Made by a program: the position numbers and the translations under genes. A DNA stretch of 24,677 nucleotides from Planctomycetota bacterium (GTDB lineage: Bacteria > Planctomycetota > Brocadiia > Brocadiales > Brocadiaceae). Below, in pieces: positions 6,453 through 14,855 of this stretch. Below the pieces are notes generated by a model, which was not told the origin of the DNA, made no database searches, and saw only the letters and a list, made by a program, of their open reading frames with translations. The DNA lies in assembly GCA_023261465.1 (NCBI GenBank), contig JAHFOW010000016.1, positions 1-24,677 of the forward strand. Direction: 5' to 3'. Position 1 is the first letter of the stretch; each line of letters opens with the position of its first letter.

Positions 6453-8477
6453 TCATTTAATCAAGCGACGCAATACCCTAAAAAATATCACAAATGGTTT
6501 GAATATCCATTGGATTCTTTTCAGGAATATTGTGAAAATGACGGCGATGGCTAAACCAATGATGATGGCGATTGTCAACCGGTTTGTCCCCAATAGCCCC
6601 GACAGGGCCTTGATAAGGCCTGACAGAAATGCGATGGGGTGTGTAACAAGGATAAGCAGGATAGAAGCAACGAGGCCGTATTTGAAAAATTTAACACACT
6701 TCGTAAATACCTTTGGCGGCATGAAGCGCATGAGCAGGAGACCGCCCTTTCCCTTTCTCGCCAGCCTGATGCCGTCATCGCCATACATACCGGCATATTT
6801 AATAACATCATCACCCTGTTTCCTTGCAAGGTTCATTGCATCGCTTCCGTAATTTTTCATAACCTTTACGCCGTTCAAGCCATATTTGGATGCATATACC
6901 ATGACATCATCTCCGTAAAGAGCTGTTAACATAATTACATCGTCTCCATAAACAGAACTTAGAAGCACAACATCCTTACCGTATTTCTGAATAACCCCAA
7001 TCCCTTCATCGCCGTAAAGAATTGTATATTTGATTACTTCGTCTCCATAACGACGCGCGAGGGATAGAACATCGTCCCCATACTTATCAATTATAGTTGC
7101 TGCATCAGCGCCATAGTGCGAAACATATCGAACCACATCATCACCGTAATGTTCTGATAACATAAGAACCTTACCGTCAGTTACCCTTATCGCCTTGATG
7201 CCATCGTCACCGTATTTTGCGACAAACCGAACGGCATCATCACCATACGATACAACAATATCTTCCGTTAGATTAGTAATCCCCTTGAAGCCCTGCATAG
7301 TCTTTGCAAATCGCACCCCTTTTGCCACAACTTTCGCCCCTTTAGATATAACCGTACCAACGGGAATAAGTCCGAGGATATCCAGCCCTGCGAAGACTTT
7401 ATCCTGAAGGGTAATATCTTCCTGTCGTATCCTTTTCCGGTTCACCTTCTCAACATCCGAAATGAAAAAATTCTTTAATTTATTGGTGATTATCGTGACG
7501 GCTTCTTCCCTGACGTCGTTGATATCAAGGATTTCAAACCGGTCAAGGAAATCGTTTCCCAGCACATCAATAAGATGGATTGCTTTTTGCGCATTTTCAC
7601 GTCTTACAACGGCGTCACTTTGAATATCCGATGCAGATGTACCCGTTCCATACCACCATTCGGAAAGCCACTCGTAGCCCTTTGTCTTTTTCGCATAGTC
7701 ATATACCTGACTGGTAAAGTCCTTGTTATCATAAAAGAGATAGATGATGGGAATGGTCTGTTTGTGTCCATATATTTTAATTATATGGTAGAAAGTATCG
7801 TCATTAATAAAAAGGCTGAATAAAATCTTTGCCTTGTTTCCGTACTCTTTTAAAGCCAGAAGACCATCATCCTGAAATTTTATCACAATATTGAGCACAT
7901 CATTGTCATAAAGTTTTGCAAAGGCAATTCCATGTTTCCGCACGAGGGGAAAGATGATGTCGCCTTTTTCACTGGCAAGCTTTATAAGCTCAAGACCCCT
8001 CTCTTTGTTTTCATTAATCAGGAAAAAGTTTTCAGGATTATGGGCAATGTATTGTACGCCGTCGTCCCCGTAGGTCTTGTAAAATTCAGCGAGGATTTTG
8101 GATGAAAAGAGGTGGAGATTACTTATGGTACTTTGGGAATTGTGGTAGAGACGGAAGATATCCCGGCAATCAAGGAGTGGATAGAGACCTGCCATTTCTT
8201 TTCCGTCTTTCTCCAGGAAAGCAAGTCCTTCTATCTTATATTCACGGAGGAAGTGGAGGGAGAAGATACCGTATTGCTGATACAGACGCTCTGCATTCTC
8301 TCCAAATTGCGCAAAAACTTCCTTGAAGTTCTCACGAACTGGATTTTCAGGACTCAAGAGATGTACCGTATCAATTCGTTTGTCTTCGTTCGTTTCAGAA
8401 TAAGCTCTTGGTAAGGAATAAAGGTTTACCTGGCTTGTAACGAACAGAAAAATAACGGAAAAAATCCTTACATTCAT
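6453..8477 (-). CDS. Exported membrane protein with tandem 11-residue YGDD repeats
   Basis: A 674-residue protein of unknown function. It has an N-terminal signal-like segment (residues 4-22). Residues 58-250 carry degenerate 11-residue repeats such as FGENAERLYQQ, YGIFSLHFLRE, YGDDGVQYIAH and FQDDGLLALKE. A charged helical region follows, then a hydrophobic glycine-rich segment GLDILGLIPVGTVISKGAKV (about 364-383). Residues 411-575 contain 14 consecutive repeats in exact 11-residue register (first positions 411, 422, 433, 444 and so on to 554) with consensus Y-G-D-D-V/G-I/V followed by five variable residues. Residues about 600-670 hold two or three membrane segments and a basic tail. Its ATG overlaps the stop of the upstream GT39 gene as ATGA, so the two are translationally coupled and probably act together. 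The repeats could form a solenoid or hendecad helix array in the periplasm, which is inference only. Confidence 0.8.
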   Translation of the reverse strand: MNVRIFSVIFLFVTSQVNLYSLPRAYSETNEDKRIDTVHLLSPENPVRENFKEVFAQFGENAERLYQQYGIFSLHFLREYKIEGLAFLEKDGKEMAGLYPLLDCRDIFRLYHNSQSTISNLHLFSSKILAEFYKTYGDDGVQYIAHNPENFFLINENKERGLELIKLASEKGDIIFPLVRKHGIAFAKLYDNDVLNIVIKFQDDGLLALKEYGNKAKILFSLFINDDTFYHIIKIYGHKQTIPIIYLFYDNKDFTSQVYDYAKKTKGYEWLSEWWYGTGTSASDIQSDAVVRRENAQKAIHLIDVLGNDFLDRFEILDINDVREEAVTIITNKLKNFFISDVEKVNRKRIRQEDITLQDKVFAGLDILGLIPVGTVISKGAKVVAKGVRFAKTMQGFKGITNLTEDIVVSYGDDAVRFVAKYGDDGIKAIRVTDGKVLMLSEHYGDDVVRYVSHYGADAATIIDKYGDDVLSLARRYGDEVIKYTILYGDEGIGVIQKYGKDVVLLSSVYGDDVIMLTALYGDDVMVYASKYGLNGVKVMKNYGSDAMNLARKQGDDVIKYAGMYGDDGIRLARKGKGGLLLMRFMPPKVFTKCVKFFKYGLVASILLILVTHPIAFLSGLIKALSGLLGTNRLTIAIIIGLAIAVIFTIFLKRIQWIFKPFVIFFRVLRRLIK

Positions 8478-10144
8478 TTTGTTAAAACGACGTGGGTGTT
8501 ATTCTGGCAGTCCACATGAAAGTCCATCGCCTGTATCCAATTCTTTTTTTTCGTGTAATCGCGTAAGCTCATGACGAGATAGACCGGTTCATTTGATTTG
8601 GGTAGAAATTCTTCATTCGGACTTTCTTTATCCACCTCCCTTACATCCTTACCGCTATAGAAAACAAGACTTGAGTCAATCCGTGAATAATTTAAGAGCG
8701 TGTAATCGGTTATTTTATCTGAAAGACACTTATTTACAATATCTTTTGTAGATCGAAACGTACCGAGGGAGTACGAAGAATATACGATGGTCATCGTCAG
8801 GAATATACCATTCGTAACACAAAAGACCTTTTGAAGCGGAAAAAACCGTCTCTCCCTGAAAAAGGCGAACAACGCAGCCAGCATTCCCATAAAAAATATG
8901 CCGAGGGGAATGGCGGCATGAGAGGTTGAAAAACCGTACTTTGCGGGTATCCATGTGTGCATGGTTGCAAAAAGCACAACGGGGACAAGTATGGCTACCG
9001 TGAGTATGAACCAAACTACCCGGGTAGTCCATTTTCCCAGTCTATTGTCCATTTCCCATCGTGAAAATGAGGATGTGAGTAATGCAACCGATGGTGACAG
9101 GGGCAGGATATAGGTCATCAACTTCGATCTCGACAGGGAAAAAATGATAAGTGTAAGTACGAACCATGCAGCGAAAAAACAGAGGTGTCTTTTCTCTTCT
9201 AACGGTATGCTGGTTTTCCTTTTAATACTATGGGCAAAAACAAGAAATAAAAATGGCGATACGGGGAAGAAGCCCATAATTAACACAGGAAGGTAATAGT
9301 AAAAGGGTTCCGGGTGCGCATAGCCGCTGACAAACCGCCCCGACGTCTCCTGGGAAAGGAGGGAGGTGATCTGCTGTGTGCCCAGAGAAAGCCAGAAGGG
9401 AATACCCCAGGCGCAAATGATGCCGAGGAAGAGTAAGAATCCCGGGAGATACCACACCCTTCTTATGTACCGAAAATCGCGCATCAAAAGAAGAAAACAA
9501 ACGGTGACAAGGACAAACACCAGAATCCCAACGTGCCCCTTTACAAGGAAGACCATGGCCAGGAGGAAATAAAGAAGCAGCCTCCTGTTAAGGGGAAGGG
9601 TTTTAAACTTGTCTCTCCGTGATTCGTGAGCCGGTGTGTATTCTGTATATTCTACGAAGAAAACATACATGGCTGCGCTGATGAAAAAAGTTAATAACAT
9701 ATCGGTGATACAAAAACGGGCAATGAAATAAAATAGGGGACTGGTCATAAGGATCATACCTGCCCAAAACCCATCTTTCGCGGACCGGTCTTGAAGTTTC
9801 CCATGGTATCTCTTGCGCCATGCGTAAGTGATAACCGCCGTCCCGATAGCGGCAAGCGCGGACGGCAGGCGTGAACTGAATTCATTAATCCCGAACATTT
9901 TATAAGAGAGGGCAACCGTCCAGTAAAAAAGGGGCGGTTTATTTATGCGGGGAACGCCGTTAAAATGAGGTACAATCCAATTACCATTTACGACCATATC
10001 ACGCGCCGTGGATGCGTAGCGCGGTTCATCGGGGTCTATAAGAGGCATAGCCCAAATATACATCAGGAAGAGAAAAAGGCCTGCTAAAACCAGACCTGTA
10101 AGATAGGGGATGTCGTTCTTTGATAACTTTCCTGAGGCATACAT
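8474..10144 (-). CDS. GT39/ArnT-like polyprenyl-phosphate glycosyltransferase
   Basis: A 556-residue multi-spanning membrane protein of the ArnT/protein-mannosyltransferase (GT39, GT-C fold) family, which moves sugars from a polyprenyl phosphate carrier to an acceptor on the outer face of the inner membrane. The first periplasmic loop has the hallmark PDEPRYA (residues 38-44, with catalytic-type Asp39 and Glu40), followed by GNWIVPHFNG and NKPPLFYW, then SRLPSALAAIGTA. About a dozen hydrophobic segments follow, with LVKGHVG and SRSKLMTYILPL. A soluble C-terminal domain of about 100 residues (YSRIDSSLVFYSGKDV) is typical of ArnT-like proteins. The ATG has no obvious Shine-Dalgarno sequence. 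The gene is coupled to the YGDD-repeat gene downstream, whose product may be its partner or target. Donor and acceptor cannot be told from sequence. Confidence 0.85.
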   Translation of the reverse strand: MYASGKLSKNDIPYLTGLVLAGLFLFLMYIWAMPLIDPDEPRYASTARDMVVNGNWIVPHFNGVPRINKPPLFYWTVALSYKMFGINEFSSRLPSALAAIGTAVITYAWRKRYHGKLQDRSAKDGFWAGMILMTSPLFYFIARFCITDMLLTFFISAAMYVFFVEYTEYTPAHESRRDKFKTLPLNRRLLLYFLLAMVFLVKGHVGILVFVLVTVCFLLLMRDFRYIRRVWYLPGFLLFLGIICAWGIPFWLSLGTQQITSLLSQETSGRFVSGYAHPEPFYYYLPVLIMGFFPVSPFLFLVFAHSIKRKTSIPLEEKRHLCFFAAWFVLTLIIFSLSRSKLMTYILPLSPSVALLTSSFSRWEMDNRLGKWTTRVVWFILTVAILVPVVLFATMHTWIPAKYGFSTSHAAIPLGIFFMGMLAALFAFFRERRFFPLQKVFCVTNGIFLTMTIVYSSYSLGTFRSTKDIVNKCLSDKITDYTLLNYSRIDSSLVFYSGKDVREVDKESPNEEFLPKSNEPVYLVMSLRDYTKKKNWIQAMDFHVDCQNNTHVVLTK

Positions 10145-10240
10145 AAATAGTTTTCGTATTAACAGAAAATGGTTTTTAGTAACAGTTCAGCATGGAGAGG
10201 CGCAAAATCTTACGTCTCTACCGTAGTGATTGTCCCTTGG

Positions 10241-10524
10241 CTCGTTCCTAAGCTTCCAGACAGTGCCAAATGAACTTTGTTTCTGTTATAGTGGGAAGGC
10301 AATGCTGGTAAATCAGGACATCTCTTCCTTGTTTTACAGGAAGGCCCACTTACAGTGGGGAATATTTTTCACAATTCCTTCGAAAATGCCCATTTGACCC
10401 AGTCTGTTCGCTTGGGAACGCAATTTTCTGCAAAGCTCCTGCTTTACGTGAAGCGAAGCTTCATGAGCACGTGAGTTTCCAGGCCAGAGCTTGGGAACTA
10501 AATAAAGTAGCTGCCGTAGGCAGC
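10241..10524. repeat. Scrambled palindromic repeats in a 450-base gene-free gap
   Basis: The gap 10145-10596 has no gene that I can support. It contains GTTCCTAAGCT (10244-10254) in one orientation, and CTTGGGAACG (10411-10420) and AGAGCTTGGGAAC (10487-10499) in the other, all related to the common GTTCCCAAGCTCTGG family. It also contains CCCACT-TAC-AGTGGG (10345-10359) and GCTGCC-GTA-GGCAGC (10510-10524). The debris looks like several decayed palindromic elements. Confidence 0.5.
10510..10524 (-). terminator. Possible terminator downstream of the second GT39 gene
   Basis: On the minus strand GCTGCC-TAC-GGCAGC is followed by TACTTTATTTAG, about 75 bases past the stop at 10597. The 6-bp GC-rich stem fits an intrinsic terminator, but the T tract is interrupted and the surroundings are repeat-rich. 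Confidence 0.3.
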
Positions 10525-10596
10525 CTAATTTAGAATTTTCGAGCCAGACAACAACCTGTGAAAAGTTACGATACGACTTTCGATACCGGTTATTGT

Positions 10597-12279
10597 TTAC
10601 ATATCTCTATTCGAAACAAAGAGGATAGCACGGTGGCCAACGGAATCCCTTTCTAATATAAAAAGGGGCAGTTCCTGATATCTCAATATCTTCTTATAAT
10701 CTTTCTCCTGCATAAAAAGAAATACCCGCTTGTTAGAACTGAGATATTGCCTCAGGTTGTCCTCTGTATCGATAACATCCAGATAGTTTCTTTCTGTATA
10801 AAACAGGTAAGGATCTCTAAAAAACTTATACATAGCCAGCTTTTCATCAGGTCTCATCACAGCCTTCGCCCTTTCACAAATTTCCCGTGCGGATTTATAC
10901 TGATCCACAATGGGTATGGCCTGCAGGGTGCCTATATTAAACACAAAAAAGATTGTGAAAATAAGGGCGAATAAAAAAGGTATGATTCTGGCATATCGCA
11001 AAAACCGTAACATGAAAAATCCGCCGACAAAGAGAATTACTACAAAAGGAAACGTTGAAGATATATTTTCATGGGAGAATTTGTATATGCCGATGGGAAG
11101 CATAATTCCCAATACCAATGCAAGATATCCCAGTATATAACACGGTACGTAACCGATCTTCTTAAATTGCGCATCTTTAAATTGCACAATAAACTCATTC
11201 AAAAACCATGCAGTAATGAGTGATGCTGCCGGGTAAAGAGGCAGGACATAGATATCCCTTTTCCCCGATACGATGGAAAAGAAAATAAAGACAACGGCAA
11301 ACCAGATAACAGGGAACAGGATGTCCGGTATCTTCTTTCGTCCCGCTCTTTTAGACAGGTATATTGAAATACCGGGGATGAAAACACACCACGGAGTGAA
11401 GTTTATGGGGAAATTTATGAAATAATAATAAAACGGCCTCTTATGGGCAAACGAACCGGCAAATCTTCCGACGTTTTGTTTAAAAAGGATTTGATGCGTA
11501 TATTCTTTGCCGCCGTAGATACCCGCCAGATAAACCCAGGCAAATACGATAAGAAAAAACAACACGCCGCCGATCCAGGGTCTGGTTTCTTTTAAAACCC
11601 TTATGTCCCTCTTTATGAGGAGATAGGTTAACACGGTACAGAAGGGAAGGATAAAACCCACAGGACCTTTGGTAAGCACCCCCAATGCCATGAAAACATA
11701 AAAGAGGGTATAATAGAATAAAGATTTCTTTTCATCGTCTCCTTGCGAAAGGGGAGGAAGAGAAGGGGGAACAGGGTGTTGACTTCGTCGTAACAGATAC
11801 CCTTTATAAAAACAAAAAATTGCCATCATTACAAAAAAGGTAAGGATGATATCAAATGCCACGCGGTGCGCCATCCACAGAAACTTTGTGCTGGTGGCAA
11901 GGATAAGGCTTGAAAATAAAGCTATTCGCGTATTTTGAAATAAGCTTTTTGAAAGATAAAACAAGGCAATACAACACCCAATCCCTGCTAATGCAGAAGG
12001 CAGACGGGCAGAGAGGGCGGTAATCTTTCCGAAAGGAATGGAAAATACATTGATGAGCCAGAACAGGAGCGGTGGTTTATCCGGATAGGGGGTGCTGTTT
12101 AAATGGGGGACAATAAAGTTGCCACTATCCCTCATTTCTTTTGCCACCTGCGCATACCGCGGTTCATCAGGCGCCCACAAATCCCTTTTTCCAATATTAA
12201 AGAGGAAAAGAAATGCTGTAAACAATACAATGCAGATCGCAATTAAACGGGTATTATTAACTGGTGTAGTTAAACTCAT
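10597..12279 (-). CDS. GT39/ArnT-like glycosyltransferase, second copy
   Basis: A 560-residue membrane protein of the same family as the product of 8474-10144. It has APDEPRYA (residues 36-43, Asp38 and Glu39) in the first periplasmic loop, then NFIVPHLNS, then DKPPLLFW, then SARLPSALAGIG. Later landmarks are VLTKGPVGFILP and SGKRDIYVLPLYPA, with a soluble C-terminal domain containing MYKFFRDPYLFYTERN. The two enzymes are paralogues by motif but diverged along their length, so they probably use different substrates. A cytoplasmic loop near residue 170 has a proline-rich insert (HPVPPSLPPLSQGDDEKK). The gene has its own promoter at 12352-12381 and is separated by 179 bases from the GT9 gene, so it may be transcribed independently. 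Exact donor and acceptor are unknown. Confidence 0.85.
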   Translation of the reverse strand: MSLTTPVNNTRLIAICIVLFTAFLFLFNIGKRDLWAPDEPRYAQVAKEMRDSGNFIVPHLNSTPYPDKPPLLFWLINVFSIPFGKITALSARLPSALAGIGCCIALFYLSKSLFQNTRIALFSSLILATSTKFLWMAHRVAFDIILTFFVMMAIFCFYKGYLLRRSQHPVPPSLPPLSQGDDEKKSLFYYTLFYVFMALGVLTKGPVGFILPFCTVLTYLLIKRDIRVLKETRPWIGGVLFFLIVFAWVYLAGIYGGKEYTHQILFKQNVGRFAGSFAHKRPFYYYFINFPINFTPWCVFIPGISIYLSKRAGRKKIPDILFPVIWFAVVFIFFSIVSGKRDIYVLPLYPAASLITAWFLNEFIVQFKDAQFKKIGYVPCYILGYLALVLGIMLPIGIYKFSHENISSTFPFVVILFVGGFFMLRFLRYARIIPFLFALIFTIFFVFNIGTLQAIPIVDQYKSAREICERAKAVMRPDEKLAMYKFFRDPYLFYTERNYLDVIDTEDNLRQYLSSNKRVFLFMQEKDYKKILRYQELPLFILERDSVGHRAILFVSNRDM

Positions 12280-12351
12280 GTAATGAATAACGTAGTTAGC
12301 TCTGTAAAGGCTTTATAAAATAATTCGAAGAGTCCTTTTTAATAAAAATCT

Positions 12352-12381
12352 ATTATACATAATTTTTATTTCTAAAATCAA
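12352..12381 (-). promoter_or_regulatory. Sigma70-like promoter of the second GT39 gene
   Basis: On the minus strand TTGATT (12376-12381) and a consensus TATAAT (12352-12357) are separated by 18 bases, about 73 bases upstream of the ATG at 12279. Confidence 0.5.
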
Positions 12382-12458
12382 AGAAGAACTGAGGAAAGTT
12401 TTCCTTATAGGCCTCTGTTTTACATTTGACATAATATTCTAACTATAAATTTCTATAT

Positions 12459-13574
12459 TCATGATCCTTTGTTCTCTTTGTGCTGTAACTCTTCAAGTGA
12501 GACATTCAAAACTTCATCGGCAGAAACGCCTTCGGGGTTGTAAATAATTTTGGCCATTTCCGGGGGTGGTCCCCACCGTCTAAAATCCGCCTTTTGAAAT
12601 ATTGCGATTGTGCGGATACCTAATGCACAAGCGAGATGCATTGGGCCACTGTCGCAAGAGATAAAGAGTGTGCAATTCGAGACTAAAGAGGCAAAGCCCA
12701 TAGCTGAAGGTTCAAGGACGAAAGGAACGTCTTTTCCTAATGCATTTCTGAAGCATTCCATTGACTTTTTCTCCTCGGGCCCGAAAAAAACAACGACTTT
12801 AATACCTTGTATACTAAGGCCTTTAATCAGATAAATGAAATTCTCCATAGACCAATTTTTACCCTTTATTTTCCTTCCGCCAACAAAAACCCCAACAATA
12901 GAGATATGATTCCCACCCATTATGGTTTCTATTTTTCTCTTTCCTTTCGCTTTTTCTTCAGAGGAGAGTATTAATCGGGGAAAAGGTTCTTGTGTTTTCA
13001 TACCCATGGCTTCAAGAAGTGCTGGTAGCGTTCGGTACTTATTAGTTTCGACTGACCTTGGAATCCGAATGTTAAACCAATGATCCCACTTCCCTTGTAC
13101 CCCTGCCCTGAAACGTGCACCGGAAAATCCCACAACAAAAGAACCCATGGCGGACTGTGAACAACTCACATCAACTGCAAGGTCATAATCTACATATCTG
13201 ATTTTCTTAAGGAGTGCAAAACAATCCCTCATGGAATTGGGGAAGTGGTTATTAATAATAAAGTGGTGGTCAATGGGAAGATTTTTAAAAAGTACCTTGG
13301 ATATGGGATTGCCGACAAAGTCAATCCTTGCATAGGGAAAATTTTGACGAAATAAGGATATCGCTGGTGTTGCAAGTATGGAACTCCCCATGCGAATGGT
13401 AGTACGGACGATCAAAATCTTTTCAACTCTATTTTTATGGATATCGAAATGTTCTTCACGTACTCTGCCCTTGACCAGGGAAATTGCTCTTATGGTAAGA
13501 GTGCGGATTATCTTATTTAAAGAACAAATGAAGGGGGTTTTAGTTCTCATTGTCTGTTCTTTTTTTTGATACAT
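12459..13574 (-). CDS. GT9 (heptosyltransferase-like) glycosyltransferase
   Basis: A 371-residue protein of the GT9 family (GT-B fold), which includes the heptosyltransferases that build the LPS inner core from ADP-heptose in the cytoplasm. Landmarks: VEKILIVRTTIRMGSSILATPAISLFRQNFPYARIDFVG (N-terminal nucleotide-fold start; the usual G-D-hydrophobic loop reads MGSSIL), YDLAVDVSCS, then the C-terminal domain with GVFVGGRKIKGKNW, VVVFFGPEE, then LVSNCTLFISCDSGPMHLACALGIRTIAIF (the D-S-G-P-M-H-L-A signature). The normal G-D of the first loop is replaced by GS, so activity may differ. The first ATG is used, but an ATG eight codons later is also possible; neither has a strong Shine-Dalgarno sequence. 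It lies 54 bases after the metallophosphoesterase gene and may be cotranscribed with it. Confidence 0.8.
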   Translation of the reverse strand: MYQKKEQTMRTKTPFICSLNKIIRTLTIRAISLVKGRVREEHFDIHKNRVEKILIVRTTIRMGSSILATPAISLFRQNFPYARIDFVGNPISKVLFKNLPIDHHFIINNHFPNSMRDCFALLKKIRYVDYDLAVDVSCSQSAMGSFVVGFSGARFRAGVQGKWDHWFNIRIPRSVETNKYRTLPALLEAMGMKTQEPFPRLILSSEEKAKGKRKIETIMGGNHISIVGVFVGGRKIKGKNWSMENFIYLIKGLSIQGIKVVVFFGPEEKKSMECFRNALGKDVPFVLEPSAMGFASLVSNCTLFISCDSGPMHLACALGIRTIAIFQKADFRRWGPPPEMAKIIYNPEGVSADEVLNVSLEELQHKENKGS

Positions 13575-13628
13575 TGCTTGCTTATTGAATTTTGGATATC
13601 ACATGCATAGATTCTCATTGAGATTCTT

Positions 13629-14612
13629 TTACTGTGAAGGTCGCTTTTGAGCCGCATTTGCATTGCTGTGAACATTACTAATAACATCAAAACGGTCTAC
13701 GATTTCACCTTTGATGTTTTTGAAATAAAATGTTGCCTTATTCGGCACACCACTATCGTTAAAGACGCCAAAAAGAGCTCCATACGTAGCATGCTGGTTG
13801 CTTGTATAAATTTTAGCCCACCAGGGTCCATCAATCTCCTGAGGGTAAATACTTGCGCCTCCTAATCCACTGATGAATGCAAAGGTTTTACCTTTTTCAA
13901 TATTTAAGGTATTGGATTGGCTTGCAATAGTTTGATTTATAAAATTGCTCATCAGATATGTTCGGGCATACGAATGATCATGTGCAGTCGCTATGATCGC
14001 CCCCCCTTTTCGAGCTTCCTCGTATACATCCCATCCTGTTTCATCTTTTTTTCCATCCACCTGCATAAGTTTCATATTTTCATGCCAACTGCAAATCCTC
14101 CAAAGAGATTTGTCCGCAGCAAGTTGATCTCTTATATACACACTATGACGATTTTCCATAATCCCGGGGGAAATGAGCACAATAAAAATGCCTTTATATT
14201 GAATCGATGACTTTACCCCCAAATCTCCGTTCCATTCAATTTTAAGCCGGTTAAGGCGGTTTTTCAAATAGTACTGATAACCAAACTCTCCATACCATTT
14301 CTTGGCATCGTGATTGCCGACACATGCAAAATAAGGAAAGTCTGCACCAAGAATGTTATTAATTTGAGCGTCCCAGGCTGCAGGGTTATCCGTATGATCG
14401 AAATCTCCCAAATGCACTATGGCTTGTGCGCCTTCGGATTTAATAAGCCGTAAAACTTCTTCTGCATCTTTGCCCAATCCCTGATCTCCAATAAAAGCCA
14501 TCTTAAAATCTGGCGGGGTCTCTGATGACGGAGCAGTTGTTTGTGCCCATACCGAACAAGCAATACCTATAATCAACAAGTGAAATGCAACGATGTATTT
14601 CCATCTGCTCAT
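13629..14612 (-). CDS. Secreted calcineurin-like metallophosphoesterase
   Basis: A 327-residue protein with a signal peptide ending near SVWAQ and a calcineurin-type dimetal phosphoesterase domain. Metal-binding motifs appear in order: GDQG (D of motif I), VHLGDFDH (motif II), VGNHD (motif III), SWHEN (motif IV) and ATAHDHSYART (in place of the usual GHxH). The layout resembles purple acid phosphatase and alkaline phosphatase D-like secreted enzymes. ATG 14610-14612 is chosen; a TTG two codons upstream is also possible, with GAGG at 4 bases from the TTG and 10 from the ATG. It probably acts in the periplasm. The substrate is unknown; the neighbouring envelope glycosyltransferases make a phosphorylated glycan or lipid possible but unproven. 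Confidence 0.82.
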   Translation of the reverse strand: MSRWKYIVAFHLLIIGIACSVWAQTTAPSSETPPDFKMAFIGDQGLGKDAEEVLRLIKSEGAQAIVHLGDFDHTDNPAAWDAQINNILGADFPYFACVGNHDAKKWYGEFGYQYYLKNRLNRLKIEWNGDLGVKSSIQYKGIFIVLISPGIMENRHSVYIRDQLAADKSLWRICSWHENMKLMQVDGKKDETGWDVYEEARKGGAIIATAHDHSYARTYLMSNFINQTIASQSNTLNIEKGKTFAFISGLGGASIYPQEIDGPWWAKIYTSNQHATYGALFGVFNDSGVPNKATFYFKNIKGEIVDRFDVISNVHSNANAAQKRPSQ

Positions 14613-14721
14613 ATTCAAACGACCTCATTTATTGTTAAATTTTTATTGTTCAAAAACAAGGTAAAACGCAACAGTTTGGTTTTTCGAAAACATCAATAAT
14701 AAAAATATCTTTGCGATAGTA

Positions 14722-14751
14722 TGTAGTGGCAATTCATGAATTGCCACTACA
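14722..14751. repeat. Perfect palindrome, copy 2 of the dispersed repeat
   Basis: A 30-base perfect inverted repeat that shares 31 bases (14721-14751) with the element at 6119-6149. It lies in the 230-base gap between the metallophosphoesterase gene and the efflux operon, which has no gene. Confidence 0.85.
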
Positions 14752-14834
14752 GTGCATGACAACCACATCATTACTGGAATTTTTCAAAAAACTGAACTGT
14801 TACAATAAAACTAACTCCCGGCGCTGAGCTTGGC

Positions 14835-14855
14835 ATCCTTCCTTTAGGGAAGGAT
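14835..14855. repeat. Hairpin over the stop codon of the methyltransferase-like gene
   Basis: ATCCTTCC and GGAAGGAT form a perfect 8-bp stem with a 5-base loop TTTAG that contains the stop codon of the gene at 14844. There is no T tract after it, so it is not a typical terminator; it may protect the 3' end of the operon mRNA. Confidence 0.45.

Noticed and set aside
11745..11800. A proline-rich insert in the cytoplasmic loop of the second GT39 enzyme, encoded by CCTT-GCGA-AAGG-like sequence and possibly repeat-derived.
   Set aside because: The first GT39 enzyme has a hydrophilic loop of similar length at this place, so no insertion needs to be assumed.
10179..14803. The 12-mer GTAACAGTTCAG occurs at 10179-10190 and inverted at 14792-14803.
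   Set aside because: Several 12-base matches on either strand are expected by chance in a window of this size, and the flanks do not match.
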